The notes: generated by a model from the letters alone, not told the origin. DNA of 64,000 nt from Roseimicrobium gellanilyticum (GCF_003315205.1 NZ_QNRR01000008.1:1-64000); one strand, 5' to 3'. Positions 51,824 to 60,123 are shown, numbered from the stretch's first letter. Numbers and translations: made by a program.

Positions 51824-53185
51824 TTACCACTTCACTCCAATCTTCTTGAACCCCGCCTTCATCTCTGCCTCCAGCTGCTCCGCCGTGCGGCCGTCCAGGA
51901 GGATTTGCATTTGCTCAAAGCCGTACTCTTCATCCTGCTTGAAGGCGGGAGGGGTGACCTTGCCCGAGGGCCACTGGTAGCTGCCAGTTTCCTTGTTCAC
52001 TTTCACCAGCGGATTCGCGAAGAAGGCATTCCACGCTTCTCGGGCTTCGGCGATTTTGTCGAGGTACTTCAGGAAGCGGGTGCCTTTGCCATCGCCATCC
52101 AGGTGGCAGAAATAGTAGACCATGACACACGAGGCGAAGTACAGGCGGAACTGCGAGATGCCACCGCTTTGTGCCTGCATCTGCCAGTCCCTTCCTTTCA
52201 TCATCAGGTGACCGGGCACATTGATGTCTGCCAGCGTCACGCCGCGTTGCTCCGCGTGCTGTAGGTATTCCTTGAAGCCGCTCTCATGTGCCGCCGCACG
52301 GAAGCGGCCTGCCTTGTACGGCAGCATTTCCGTGTACTCCGCAGTGCCTTCGATCACCCACGTGGGCAGGAAGGCGAGGTAGTCATGCATCAGCTGGTGC
52401 GTGATTTCATGGATGATGGTGTCGTTTGAGTAGCCATCATCCTTCGCCCAGGTCTTGCCCAGCAGCTTGAGACCCAGGCTCTGGAAGGGAATGCGGAAGG
52501 TGCGATCACGCGACATGTACACGCCGCCGGAGTTCTCTGGCCCACCATCGGCAATGTAGCTCTGGCGCGAGGCATAGAACCTCGCCTGGAAACGGCCTAC
52601 ATCCACGGGCGGCTTCGGATCGATGGCCCACGGCAGGGCTTGCAGCAGCGTCCGCGTTGCCTCAAAGGTGCGAGCGATTTCCTTCATCACACTGCCCGCG
52701 AGCTTCTCCTCTGAGTGGAAGGAGAAGGCCTCAGACTGGTACACGCAGTTCTTGTCCTCGGGTTTCTCCGTGACCACGGCAATTTCAATCGAGCGTGCCG
52801 GCACTTCCACTTCCTTGGGCCACACGCGCTTCTCGATGGGAAGTCGCGGTGTCACCCCAGTGGGAGTCGCGGGCACACTGCCACCGGGGGCGGGCGCAGG
52901 AGCTGGGGTGGCTGCCGTATTCTTCTTGAGGAAATCCTGGTCCGCAGGAGAAAGCTTCGAGATGGGAAACTTGATGGTCTGCCCACCGGACATGAGGAAG
53001 AGCGCCTGGTCCCCTTCGATGCCAGCGAGGGTGGCCTGCATGGTGCGGCCTTGGGCATCCGTCCACGTGCGTGACTGTGCTGCCGGTTGCGCTTGACCAT
53101 GGACATGGGGAGAAATAGCACACCATCCGAGCCCAAGGCAGAACGCCAGAGCAGCAGCAGGGCGGGTGAGGGGAGGAAGCATCAT
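51824..53185 (-). CDS. Secreted zinc metallopeptidase-like protein with SLA1-type (SHD1) domain
   Basis: This 453-residue protein has a signal peptide (residues 1-30, with AALAFCLGLGWCAISPHVHG). An SHD1-like domain (about 34-90) has the pattern RTWTDAQGRTMQATL, ALFLMSGG and FPISKLSPADQDFL, common in exported Planctomycetes/Verrucomicrobia proteins. A Pro/Ala linker follows. The catalytic part has zinc motif HEITH at about 259-263 and a following glutamate in VIEGTAEYTE, as in gluzincin-type peptidases. Substrate unknown. It starts 119 bp from the divergent nspC gene. Confidence 0.8.
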   Translation of the reverse strand: MMLPPLTRPAAALAFCLGLGWCAISPHVHGQAQPAAQSRTWTDAQGRTMQATLAGIEGDQALFLMSGGQTIKFPISKLSPADQDFLKKNTAATPAPAPAPGGSVPATPTGVTPRLPIEKRVWPKEVEVPARSIEIAVVTEKPEDKNCVYQSEAFSFHSEEKLAGSVMKEIARTFEATRTLLQALPWAIDPKPPVDVGRFQARFYASRQSYIADGGPENSGGVYMSRDRTFRIPFQSLGLKLLGKTWAKDDGYSNDTIIHEITHQLMHDYLAFLPTWVIEGTAEYTEMLPYKAGRFRAAAHESGFKEYLQHAEQRGVTLADINVPGHLMMKGRDWQMQAQSGGISQFRLYFASCVMVYYFCHLDGDGKGTRFLKYLDKIAEAREAWNAFFANPLVKVNKETGSYQWPSGKVTPPAFKQDEEYGFEQMQILLDGRTAEQLEAEMKAGFKKIGVKW

Positions 53186-53304
53186 GACAAGTATTACAGG
53201 AACACGGCGCAAAGCGTCAATCCTTCCAGCCGGAATGAAGAGAAAACGCATTCGGGGCTAAAGATTCGCATCGCTGTGTTGCCGTTGTTTCTTGACCCCG
53301 TCGG

Positions 53305-54477
53305 ATGTCCAGCAAACGTACCCACCCCATGCTCTCATTCGCCCCCGCCCGCATCCAGACCCCCGCCTATGTGGTGGATCTAGCCCTGCTGAAAAAGAAC
53401 CTCGAACTGCTCGCCCATGTGCAGCTCGAAGCCGGATGCAAGGTGCTGCTGGCGCTGAAAGGCTTCTCCATGTTCTCCACCTTCCCGCTGGTGCGGCAGT
53501 ACCTCAGCGGCTGCTGTGCGAGTGGTCTGCATGAGGCATTGCTGGCGCATCATGAGTTCGGCAAGGAGGTGCACGTGTACTGCCCGGCCTTCAAGGAGGA
53601 GGAGATGAAGCAGATCATCCCCATCGCGTGCCATATCAGCTTCAACTCCGTGCAGCAGTGGAAAAAATTCCGCCCGATGATTGAGGCGGCGGGGAGGGAT
53701 GCTCCCAGCCCGGGTCTCCGTGTGAACCCGGAGAAGTCCACCGTGGAAGTCGCGTTGTATGATCCCTGCTCGCCCGGCTGCCGCCTCGGCACTCGCGCCG
53801 TGGAGATCAAGGATGGCGACCTCGAAGGTCTGGAAGGTCTCCATTTCCATGCCCTCTGTGAGCAGGGGTCGGATGCGCTGGAACTCGTCATCAGAGCCGT
53901 GGAGGAGCGATTCCCGAAATTCCTCAAGCAGGTGAAGTGGGTGAACATGGGCGGCGGCCACCACATCACGAAGCCGGGCTATGACGTGGAGCGCCTCATC
54001 CGCCTCGTCCGTGAGTTCCGCGAGCGTCATGACGTGGAAGTCTATCTGGAACCGGGCGAAGCCATCGCGCTGAACACGGGCTACCTCGTTGCTTCCGTGC
54101 TGGATCTCGTGGGTGAACCCGGTGCGCAGACTGCCATCCTTGATGTGTCCGCCACCTGCCACATGCCGGACACGCTGGAGATGCCCTACCGTCCCATGAT
54201 CATCGGCAGCGGCCAGCCTGGTGAACTTGCGCACACCTACAAGCTCGGCGGCACTTCCTGCCTTGCGGGAGATGTGATCAATGAGTACTCCTTCGCCGAG
54301 CCACTGGAGCCCGGTCGCAAGCTGGTCTTCACGGACATGGCGCACTACACCATGGTGAAGACCACGACCTTCAATGGTGTGCCGCACCCGGACATCGATA
54401 CCTACGATCCTGTCACGGATGAACTCCGCGTGGTGCGCCGCTTCGGTTACGAGGACTTCCGCAACAAGCTCTCGTAG
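53305..54477 (+). CDS. nspC: Carboxynorspermidine decarboxylase
   Basis: This 390-residue PLP enzyme of the alanine-racemase fold makes norspermidine or spermidine from carboxynorspermidine/carboxyspermidine. The PLP lysine is in LLALKGFSMFSTF (K52 from this start), then SGCCASGLHEALL, LRVNPEKSTVEVALYDPCSPGCRLG (cut here for length as RVNP and CRLG), EGLHFHALCEQ, and KWVNMGGGHHITK with YLEPGEAIAL. A start at 53329 (MLSFAPARI) is equally possible. The matching dehydrogenase gene is not in the window. Its 3' end overlaps the convergent gene 54447-54935 by 31 bp. Confidence 0.93.
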   Translation: MSSKRTHPMLSFAPARIQTPAYVVDLALLKKNLELLAHVQLEAGCKVLLALKGFSMFSTFPLVRQYLSGCCASGLHEALLAHHEFGKEVHVYCPAFKEEEMKQIIPIACHISFNSVQQWKKFRPMIEAAGRDAPSPGLRVNPEKSTVEVALYDPCSPGCRLGTRAVEIKDGDLEGLEGLHFHALCEQGSDALELVIRAVEERFPKFLKQVKWVNMGGGHHITKPGYDVERLIRLVREFRERHDVEVYLEPGEAIALNTGYLVASVLDLVGEPGAQTAILDVSATCHMPDTLEMPYRPMIIGSGQPGELAHTYKLGGTSCLAGDVINEYSFAEPLEPGRKLVFTDMAHYTMVKTTTFNGVPHPDIDTYDPVTDELRVVRRFGYEDFRNKLS

Positions 54478-54935
54478 TCGCGGCGCTTGCTTTCTGGAAT
54501 CACGGGAACGGGGGCCGTGGGGACGCTCCCTGGCAGCTTCTTTTTGCGCTGCTCCATCAGTTCCTGCAGCCGATCCATCTGGGCGCGTATTTTCTCACGT
54601 TCCTCCCTGGACTTGCGCAGTGATTCCCTGGCTTTCTCCAGGAATACCTCGGACCGCAGGAGGATGGGATTGCGTTTGTAACCCCACAGGGTCATGTAGT
54701 GCTCGAGTGGCTTCTTGAATTGGGTATTGCTGTTCAGGGCACGGATGTAGGGAGCGCAGTAGTCCTTGATCCATTGCGGCTTCTTTTTGTGGTACCTGAG
54801 ATCCTGGGGGTGCACGTTCACGCCGGTACACCAGAGGACCGCAGGTACGCTGAGCAGATACAGAAGCGGCGCCAGCGCGACCAACCCCAGCCACCACCAC
54901 GGTGAGAGAGAGCCGTTCGCGGAGCTTTTGTTCAT
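54447..54935 (-). CDS. Membrane-anchored coiled-coil protein of unknown function
   Basis: This 162-residue protein has one membrane helix (about 15-37, LGLVALAPLLYLLSVPAVLW), a basic middle with a DLRYHKKKPQW segment, and a C-terminal coiled coil (KARESLRKSREEREKIRAQM, then LQELMEQRKKK). It ends SLLRKSS. No family is recognised. Its 3' end overlaps nspC. The start at 54935 is preferred; one 9 codons upstream exists. Confidence 0.62.
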   Translation of the reverse strand: MNKSSANGSLSPWWWLGLVALAPLLYLLSVPAVLWCTGVNVHPQDLRYHKKKPQWIKDYCAPYIRALNSNTQFKKPLEHYMTLWGYKRNPILLRSEVFLEKARESLRKSREEREKIRAQMDRLQELMEQRKKKLPGSVPTAPVPVIPESKRRDYESLLRKSS

Positions 54936-55043
54936 GGCCGGACTGGGGCGTAGATGCCGCATCCTCCCGCTTGCATGCCAAAGCAGAAGAGGCGGGCATC
55001 TTACCCGCCGGCCGTTCTCCAGTCACTGGAAAAACGCAAGGTG

Positions 55044-55310
55044 TCAGGCCGCGATCGCGTCGTAGACCAGGGGCTTGGGTTTGCCCGGCTTGCCGGTGGT
55101 GCGTACAAGGTCCGGGTTGGTGGGGTGATTCTCAAGCAAGCCAGCGAGTTCCAGGAAGCGCAGTGCTTCAATCGCGCGCATGTTTCCTTCGCAGGCGGCG
55201 GCCGAGGCGTCGAACCACGGTCTTCCGTCCACGGAGAGCGCTTCTCCCTGGATGAGATCAGTGGCATGCACGGTGGCCAGCTTGAGGGCAAGAGAGTCCA
55301 GTTCGGTCAT
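55044..55310 (-). CDS. Small hypothetical protein, 88 aa
   Basis: Soluble helical protein starting MTELDSLALKLATVHATDLI. An acidic N-terminal half is followed by a basic Lys/Pro stretch (GKPGKPKPLVYD). No family is recognised. The chosen start at 55310 drops 30 residues of unlike composition. It stands alone between other small minus-strand genes. Confidence 0.55.
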   Translation of the reverse strand: MTELDSLALKLATVHATDLIQGEALSVDGRPWFDASAAACEGNMRAIEALRFLELAGLLENHPTNPDLVRTTGKPGKPKPLVYDAIAA

Positions 55311-55458
55311 GGGGGCAGAGGGGTTTGCGGTACTTTCGAGTCTGCCCCCGGAAGCGGACGTACTGCTGGAGGTGAAATGACCGCGTGTACGGAATCTCAC
55401 ATACGCTCATGCTCCCTGTTGCAGGAGGCATCGACCACCATCGCCTTCCTTCGCTGCT

Positions 55459-55794
55459 TTAGGCGCGGATGCGTTCGGCGTTCAGGATAAGATTATCCCA
55501 CTCCAGGATCACGTAAGAAAGCGTGAGTCCATGCAGCGAGACCGAGCCGCCTGACTGCTCCTTGAGCAGAAGGAGGTCATCAATGATCTGGTGCGCAGTG
55601 CGACTCTCCCAGACGATGACATGATGCCCCGGGCCTGCGGACCAGCGGGAGGTCGTGGGAGATTCGAGAATGGAACGGCTGAGGCTGCCGGAGAAGGTTT
55701 CCGCCTGCTGGGACTTCGCCTGCACAAGAAACGCGGCCGTGGCACGGGCCACGTCTTCGCGGATTCTGAAAGTGGGGGGCATCGCAGGAATCAT
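55459..55794 (-). CDS. Small hypothetical protein, about 111 aa
   Basis: Soluble protein starting MIPAMPPTFRIREDVARATA. The central part with SRWSAGPGHHVIVWESRTA and a C-terminal hydrophobic stretch (SVSLHGLTLSYVILEWDNLI) may be a packed strand region rather than a membrane helix. A second ATG lies four codons in (55782). No family is recognised. The strand-opposite frames look less natural. Confidence 0.55.
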   Translation of the reverse strand: MIPAMPPTFRIREDVARATAAFLVQAKSQQAETFSGSLSRSILESPTTSRWSAGPGHHVIVWESRTAHQIIDDLLLLKEQSGGSVSLHGLTLSYVILEWDNLILNAERIRA

Positions 55795-56027
55795 AACGGT
55801 ATTGACGCGCTTTGGGGGCTTCGCATCTGAAGGACCCTTCAATCTTTGCACAAAAAACAGCGAGGCCAACAGGTATGCGCTGGAGTTGCTGATTTTCTCC
55901 TGAAGAAATGGCTAGGTGTTCTACATTTATTGGAAGGTTCCTTGGTTGAGATGATGGAAGAACGCAATGACCGTGCCGGTGGGGGCAGCGTTTTTCACGT
56001 TTTTGCCGGGTGCCTGAGTCTTTGTTC

Positions 56028-57902
56028 ATGCAACGCAAACGCCCTCTTTCTCTCGCCACCCTCCTGCCCCTACTGCTGCTTGCCATGGCGGTGGCGGGTT
56101 TTTTCTTACTGCCACGCGATACCTACCATGCGCTGAAGGGCCTGAGCGGACCCACTGGGACGAGTGCGCTGGCACCCCAGAAGCCGGAGACTGCCTGGCA
56201 GGAATGTCGCGAGGGTGAGCCCAGCAGGTTGGCCGTCTTGCTCACAGACCCGAACTCTGCCTGGACCGGTATCCAGCACGCGCTGGAGACCATGGGCATC
56301 CCCTTTGTGATCACCGATGATGCCGCCCGAGCTGTGAAGCATCGGGTGGTACTGGTCTACCCGATGATCTCGGGCAAGCTGCTTGATCGCGAGAAGCAGG
56401 AGGCGCTGCGCCAGCATGTCAAAGACGGAGGTTGCGTGCTCGCCACCCAGGTACTGGGAACTGACCTGAAGGACCTCTTCGGCTACACGGAGGTGCAGGA
56501 GGCCCGCGCCCACTATGAGGTGAAACTCTCCGCCGACCATGCGCTCACCAACTGGCTGCGGGATGAAAGCGAGCGCACGGTGCGCCTGGGCAATCCAGAG
56601 CGGCCGCAGTCCTGGATAGGCACCCAGTACTACACGGAGCCAGCACAGGTGCTGGCCACCTTTCAGGATGGCAAGGCTGCATGGATTGCCAAAGAACATC
56701 CCGGTGGTGGACTGGCCATGGCGCTGGGCTTTGACCTCGGTTTCTTCATCCTGAAAGCCCAGAACGACCGTGATGACGACGCCTCGCGGAGCTATGTGAA
56801 TGCCTACGAGCCCTCCGTGGATGTGTGGCTGCGTCTCATCCAGCACCTCTACCGGAAGCGTGAACCGCTCGCGGTGACCGTGGGCACCGTGCCGGAAGGG
56901 AAAAGCATCTCCGCCGTACTCTCCTTTGACATCGACTACGTGAAGTCCATGACGAACATGATCGCCTACCGCGATCTGCTCGTGAAGCATGGGGTGCCTG
57001 CCACCTTTTTTATCCAGGCGAAGTACTACCGTGACTTCAATGACAGCGGCTTCTTCAATGATGAAACGGTGGGCCTTCTCCGCGGCCTGCAGCAGAGCGG
57101 TATGGAGATCGCCAGTCACTCCGTGGCTCACACAGATGTCTTCGCGAGCCTTCCTCCAGGCACGGGCACGGAAGCCTATCCGGACTATCAGCCGCGCGTG
57201 AAGGGGAAGGGAGACACGCGCAATGCCTCCATCCTCGGAGAGATGCGCGTGAGCAAGTACCTGCTGGAGAGCATTACCGGCGCCCAGGTGCATTCCTTCC
57301 GTCCCGGCTACCTCGCGTGCCCTCCCAGTCTCCCACAGGCGCTTGAGGCCTCCGGTTATCGGTACAGTTCCTCTGTCACTGCAGGGAACGTCATGACCTA
57401 CCTCCCATACCGGAAGAACTACAATCGCGAATACGCCGCTTCGACTGGAGTGATCGAGTTTCCCGTGGCGGTGGAAGATGAGCACTTGCCCCTGATGGAT
57501 CAGCGTGTGCAGGGTGCCATGGACCTTGCGAACCAACTCGCTCAATATGGGGGCACCTTCGTGGTGCTCAGCCACCCGGATGTCATCAGCCACAAGCACC
57601 GCTTCGTGGACCTCATCCTGCCCCGCTTGAAACCGATGGCGTGGATTGGCACTATTGGCCAGCTTGGCGACTGGTGGAGTGCGCGCAGCCAGATGAAGAT
57701 CGATGTCGCCCAGCGAGCGGAGAAACAGATTCACCTTTCCATCAATGCTCCGGTAGCCATCAAGGGTGTCACCTTGCAGGTGCCGGCCTCATGGAAAGCA
57801 TCTGACGCCCGTCCATTGCCCCATGGCGCCACCTTGCAGGAGGGGCGGTTGTTCTTTCCCGAACTGCAAGGGGCGGTTTCAGTGACCCTGCAGGAGGAGT
57901 GA
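56028..57902 (+). CDS. Membrane-anchored polysaccharide deacetylase (NodB domain)
   Basis: This 624-residue protein has an N-terminal membrane anchor (residues 7-30, LSLATLLPLLLLAMAVAGFF). An N-terminal domain of about 250 residues of the class I amidotransferase-like fold (VLLTDPNSAWTGIQHALETM) follows. The carbohydrate esterase 4 domain has the metal motif LSFDIDYVKSMTN near residue 301, TFFIQAKYYRDF, the SHSVAH motif near 363, and FRPGYLACPP. It probably de-N-acetylates an envelope or exopolysaccharide. The C-terminal 90 residues are a beta domain. Confidence 0.85.
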   Translation: MQRKRPLSLATLLPLLLLAMAVAGFFLLPRDTYHALKGLSGPTGTSALAPQKPETAWQECREGEPSRLAVLLTDPNSAWTGIQHALETMGIPFVITDDAARAVKHRVVLVYPMISGKLLDREKQEALRQHVKDGGCVLATQVLGTDLKDLFGYTEVQEARAHYEVKLSADHALTNWLRDESERTVRLGNPERPQSWIGTQYYTEPAQVLATFQDGKAAWIAKEHPGGGLAMALGFDLGFFILKAQNDRDDDASRSYVNAYEPSVDVWLRLIQHLYRKREPLAVTVGTVPEGKSISAVLSFDIDYVKSMTNMIAYRDLLVKHGVPATFFIQAKYYRDFNDSGFFNDETVGLLRGLQQSGMEIASHSVAHTDVFASLPPGTGTEAYPDYQPRVKGKGDTRNASILGEMRVSKYLLESITGAQVHSFRPGYLACPPSLPQALEASGYRYSSSVTAGNVMTYLPYRKNYNREYAASTGVIEFPVAVEDEHLPLMDQRVQGAMDLANQLAQYGGTFVVLSHPDVISHKHRFVDLILPRLKPMAWIGTIGQLGDWWSARSQMKIDVAQRAEKQIHLSINAPVAIKGVTLQVPASWKASDARPLPHGATLQEGRLFFPELQGAVSVTLQEE

Positions 57903-57933
57903 CTATGCTGCGTGCTTTTTTCCCTCCTGAGGG

Positions 57934-58012
57934 AATGGCCGCAAAAGAACGCAAAGAAACCTCAGGAAGTCGGGTTTCCTGACCGGACTGATCGGTGGGT
58001 TTCCCACCCCGC
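57934..58012. repeat. Repeat unit with AGGAAGTC..TTCCTGACCGGAC and GGTGGGTTTCCCACC, copy 1
   Basis: Words shared with 59351-59420: GGGCGCAAAA-like A-rich start, then CAGGAAGTCRGG, YTCCTGACCGGAC, and GGTGGGTTT. Both parts form small hairpins (CAGGAA/TTCCTG and GGTGGG/CCCACC). The copy here follows the deacetylase stop. Confidence 0.7.
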
Positions 58013-58051
58013 CTCTCCCATCGGAGCAACAGTGCATGAGCATACGGGGTG

Positions 58052-58085
58052 CTTGGAGTGCTGGAGCTTGCTCCAGCATTCCAAG
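58052..58085. repeat. Hairpin CTTGGAGTGCTGGAGC / GCTCCAGCATTCCAAG
   Basis: A 16-bp stem with one G-T pair around a very short loop, located between the deacetylase gene and the convergent small metal-binding gene. It could stop transcripts from either side. No T-run is present. Confidence 0.7.
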
Positions 58086-58176
58086 TGTTTTGCCCAACAT
58101 GCGACATGGCAGGCACGTTTTCAGGAACTGCGTGAGAAAGGGCGCCAGGATGTAGACGTTCTCACGTCAAACTCGC

Positions 58177-58443
58177 CTATTTCTTCTCCGCCTTCTTCAC
58201 CTTCTCCACGAACTTCGCGGGTTCCTTCTCGAAGTCTTCGATGCAGCTCTTGCAGCAGAGATACACATCGGTGCCGCCGTGGCTCACCTTCACAGGCTTG
58301 CCCATTTCGCCGAGCGGTTCATCAGAGACCACACACTTGGTGAGAGGGTAGGTCGCAGGCACGCCGGTGGGTTTCTTGTCCTCTGCGTGCGTCAGGCCGA
58401 CAGTGAGGAGCAGAGTGGAGAGAAAAGTCAGGGTAAGCTTCAT
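58177..58443 (-). CDS. Small secreted metal-binding protein (YHS/TRASH-like)
   Basis: This 88-residue protein has a signal peptide (residues 1-20, LTFLSTLLLTVGLTHAED). A cysteine domain has TYPLTKCVVSDEPLGEMGKP and YLCCKSCIEDFEKEPAKFV, and a Lys-rich tail ends it. The layout KCVVS...CCKSCIEDF is the one seen in many Planctomycetes/Verrucomicrobia small proteins related to heavy-metal YHS/TRASH domains. It probably binds copper or another metal. The longer start at 58515 would add 24 residues. Confidence 0.75.
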   Translation of the reverse strand: MKLTLTFLSTLLLTVGLTHAEDKKPTGVPATYPLTKCVVSDEPLGEMGKPVKVSHGGTDVYLCCKSCIEDFEKEPAKFVEKVKKAEKK

Positions 58444-58749
58444 AGGACTGGGGCAGGTTGGTGATTCAGGGTGCAACGAACGATTCGCCGCCGCGAATAG
58501 AAGTACGTCTGACATCGCATGATGAGAGGCGGCTTTTCCCTGTATCGAAGGGAGAGGGTGACGATTCTCAAGGTGCGCATGGTTTTTCCCATGAACCCCC
58601 CGCCAGACTTTCCACAGGTATTGACCTTTATGCCTGCCCGATAGTCACCACCGGGCTCCGTTTATGAGGACATTTATTTTTTTCCTTTCTTCCTCCGGAA
58701 CCCTCGACACGCAAAGACCCAACCCTTAACGTATATTATATCACACCAT
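58444..58749. other. Divergent intergenic region, AT-rich near 58670-58745
   Basis: The 306-bp gap between the divergent metal-binding and lipoprotein-like genes holds an AT-rich segment with TATTTTTTTCC and, just before the ATG at 58750, GTATATTATATC. It resembles a -10 region but has no clear -35 partner. No Shine-Dalgarno is visible before ATG 58750. Nothing else is supported. Confidence 0.45.
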
Positions 58750-59259
58750 ATGAAGGCCTTGCTCGCATCCCTCGTCTCCCATGTCCGTCATGTGCTGCCA
58801 GCGGCCGTGGTCACCATGGCCGTCTGCTCCTGCCAGAGCCCGGACCTGAATACCAACATCGTGCCCACCCGTACGGTGCCCATCTCCACCTACTCGAAGA
58901 CTTCGACAGCCTTCAATGTCTACCGCTCCACGGAAGACGGCTACAGCGTGTGGGACGTGCGTCTGGGCAAGAGGAAGCCTTTCCTGCCTGACTTTGGCAA
59001 TCCTCCACCCTGGGGCGTGCGCCCGCCGCAGATGGGTCGCTCCTATCGTGTGGTCGATGTGATTCATGATGGCTGGCGCTACAAGATGGATGACGGCAGC
59101 ATCTGGGCCATCCAGTCCCCCTATCGCAAGGATGCCCGCCGCAAGATTGATCACGGCACGCTCATCTATCCCGTCGCCGTGGACAGCGAATACCTCACCG
59201 CTGTCATCGCCACGGGTCCGGATGAAGAAAGCGCCATGGTCGCCTGGATCGAGCGTTGA
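58750..59259 (+). CDS. Lipoprotein-like exported protein, 169 aa
   Basis: A signal sequence (VLPAAVVTMAVCSCQS, with a lipobox-like VTMAVC at about residue 21-26) is followed by a compact beta-rich domain (YSVWDVRLGKRKPFLPDFG, YRVVDVIHDGWRYKMDDGS, LIYPVAVDSEYLTAVIATG). Probably a lipoprotein in the envelope. No family is recognised. It ends in front of a Rho-independent terminator. Confidence 0.7.
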   Translation: MKALLASLVSHVRHVLPAAVVTMAVCSCQSPDLNTNIVPTRTVPISTYSKTSTAFNVYRSTEDGYSVWDVRLGKRKPFLPDFGNPPPWGVRPPQMGRSYRVVDVIHDGWRYKMDDGSIWAIQSPYRKDARRKIDHGTLIYPVAVDSEYLTAVIATGPDEESAMVAWIER

Positions 59260-59292
59260 TATCCCAAGTCCAAGCTTCATCGAGTCTTCTTC

Positions 59293-59345
59293 AAAGCTGG
59301 AGCGTCGTGGCCTGAGAAAGGTCAGACGCTCCAGCTTTCTTTTGG
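59293..59345 (+). terminator. Rho-independent terminator of the lipoprotein-like gene
   Basis: Stem AAAGCTGGAGCGTC (59293-59306) with GACGCTCCAGCTTT (59325-59338) is perfect over 14 bp, followed by CTTTT. It lies 34 bp after the gene's stop codon. Confidence 0.85.
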
Positions 59346-59350
59346 CTTGA

Positions 59351-59420
59351 GGGGATGGGCGCAAAAACTACAGGAAGTCAGGCCTCCTGACCGGACATTG
59401 GCCGGTGGGTTTTCCAGCCC
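59351..59420. repeat. Repeat unit with AGGAAGTC..CCTCCTGACCGGAC and GGTGGGTTTT, copy 2
   Basis: Copy of the unit at 57934: GGGCGCAAAAACTACAGG, then GTCAGGCCTCCTGACCGGAC and CCGGTGGGTTTTCC. It lies right after the terminator at 59293. Confidence 0.7.
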
Positions 59421-59605
59421 ACTGTGCCCGACGGAGGTGCCTCAGAGCGAGCCCTGCTGTCACCCTCGCAGAAAGTCCTGCATCCCTACCCAACCGGAGT
59501 CACCGCCTGGCGCGAATTCCGTGCGTCCATGGCAGACCCTGGCACTGCGCGCTCTTGTGCATCCATTCTCCCTGGAAGAGAGAAAATACCCCTCGCTTCC
59601 CCCAG

Positions 59606-59881
59606 ATGAAATCGAAGACCTCCCGCAAGCCCTTCGTCATCCTGCGTCGTTTCACTTCCCTGTTGCCCATGCGATATCGCTGTGCGGCACTTTTGTTCAG
59701 CACCGTCTTTCTCTTCCCCTTCATCCTTCTTGCCATGGGGGTGGGCGTCCTCGTTTCCGCGTTGCTGGAGGGCGTTGCCACGTTGAGCCGGTGGGCGGCG
59801 GATGCTGCGGGACTTTCATCACGGGCGAAGTTGCAGGACCTGCCACGCTCATCCGCCAGTGCGCCTCCTCTCCAGAGCTGA
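59606..59881 (+). CDS. Small membrane protein, 91 aa
   Basis: Basic N-terminus (MKSKTSRKPFVILRRFTS), one or two hydrophobic helices (YRCAALLFSTVFLFPFILLA then MGVGVLVSALLEGVATL) and a Ser/Pro-rich tail. The start at 59606 is chosen because the longer frame from 59405 covers the repeat unit and is not protein-like. No family is recognised. Confidence 0.5.
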   Translation: MKSKTSRKPFVILRRFTSLLPMRYRCAALLFSTVFLFPFILLAMGVGVLVSALLEGVATLSRWAADAAGLSSRAKLQDLPRSSASAPPLQS

Positions 59882-60016
59882 GTGCGGCGTGGCCGTCAAT
59901 CAAGGAACCCGGTGATGGGCTGCTCCGGAGACCGAACCCGATTTGTGGTGATTAAAGGAAAGAAAACACTTGTCACTTTGGTCGCCCTGCGTAGTCTCTC
60001 CGTCTCGTTTTTGAGC

Positions 60017-60092
60017 GGGGCATTAGCTCAGTTGGTAGAGCGTCTCAATGGCATTGAGAAGGTCAGCGGTTCGAATCCGCTATGCTCCACCA
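60017..60092 (+). tRNA. tRNA-Ala (anticodon GGC)
   Basis: A full cloverleaf is visible: acceptor GGGGCAT with ATGCTCC (one G-T pair), D stem GCTC/GAGC with AGTTGGTA loop, anticodon stem TCTCA/TGAGA with loop ATGGCAT (anticodon GGC, preceded by T), T arm GCGGTTCGAATCCGC, discriminator A89 and an encoded CCA (60090-60092). The body is 73 nt plus CCA. It reads GCC/GCU alanine codons. Confidence 0.97.
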
Positions 60093-60116
60093 CTTTAGAA
60101 AAGAAAAGTGGTGGAG
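60085..60116. repeat. 12-bp perfect hairpin overlapping the tRNA 3' end
   Basis: CTCCACCACTTT (60085-60096, which includes the last 5 bases of the tRNA and its CCA) pairs perfectly with AAAGTGGTGGAG (60105-60116). The DUF1501 gene's stop codon (60124) is 8 bp away on the other strand. It may act as a stop for both convergent transcripts; no T-run is present. Confidence 0.75.
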
Positions 60117-60123
60117 AATGCCT

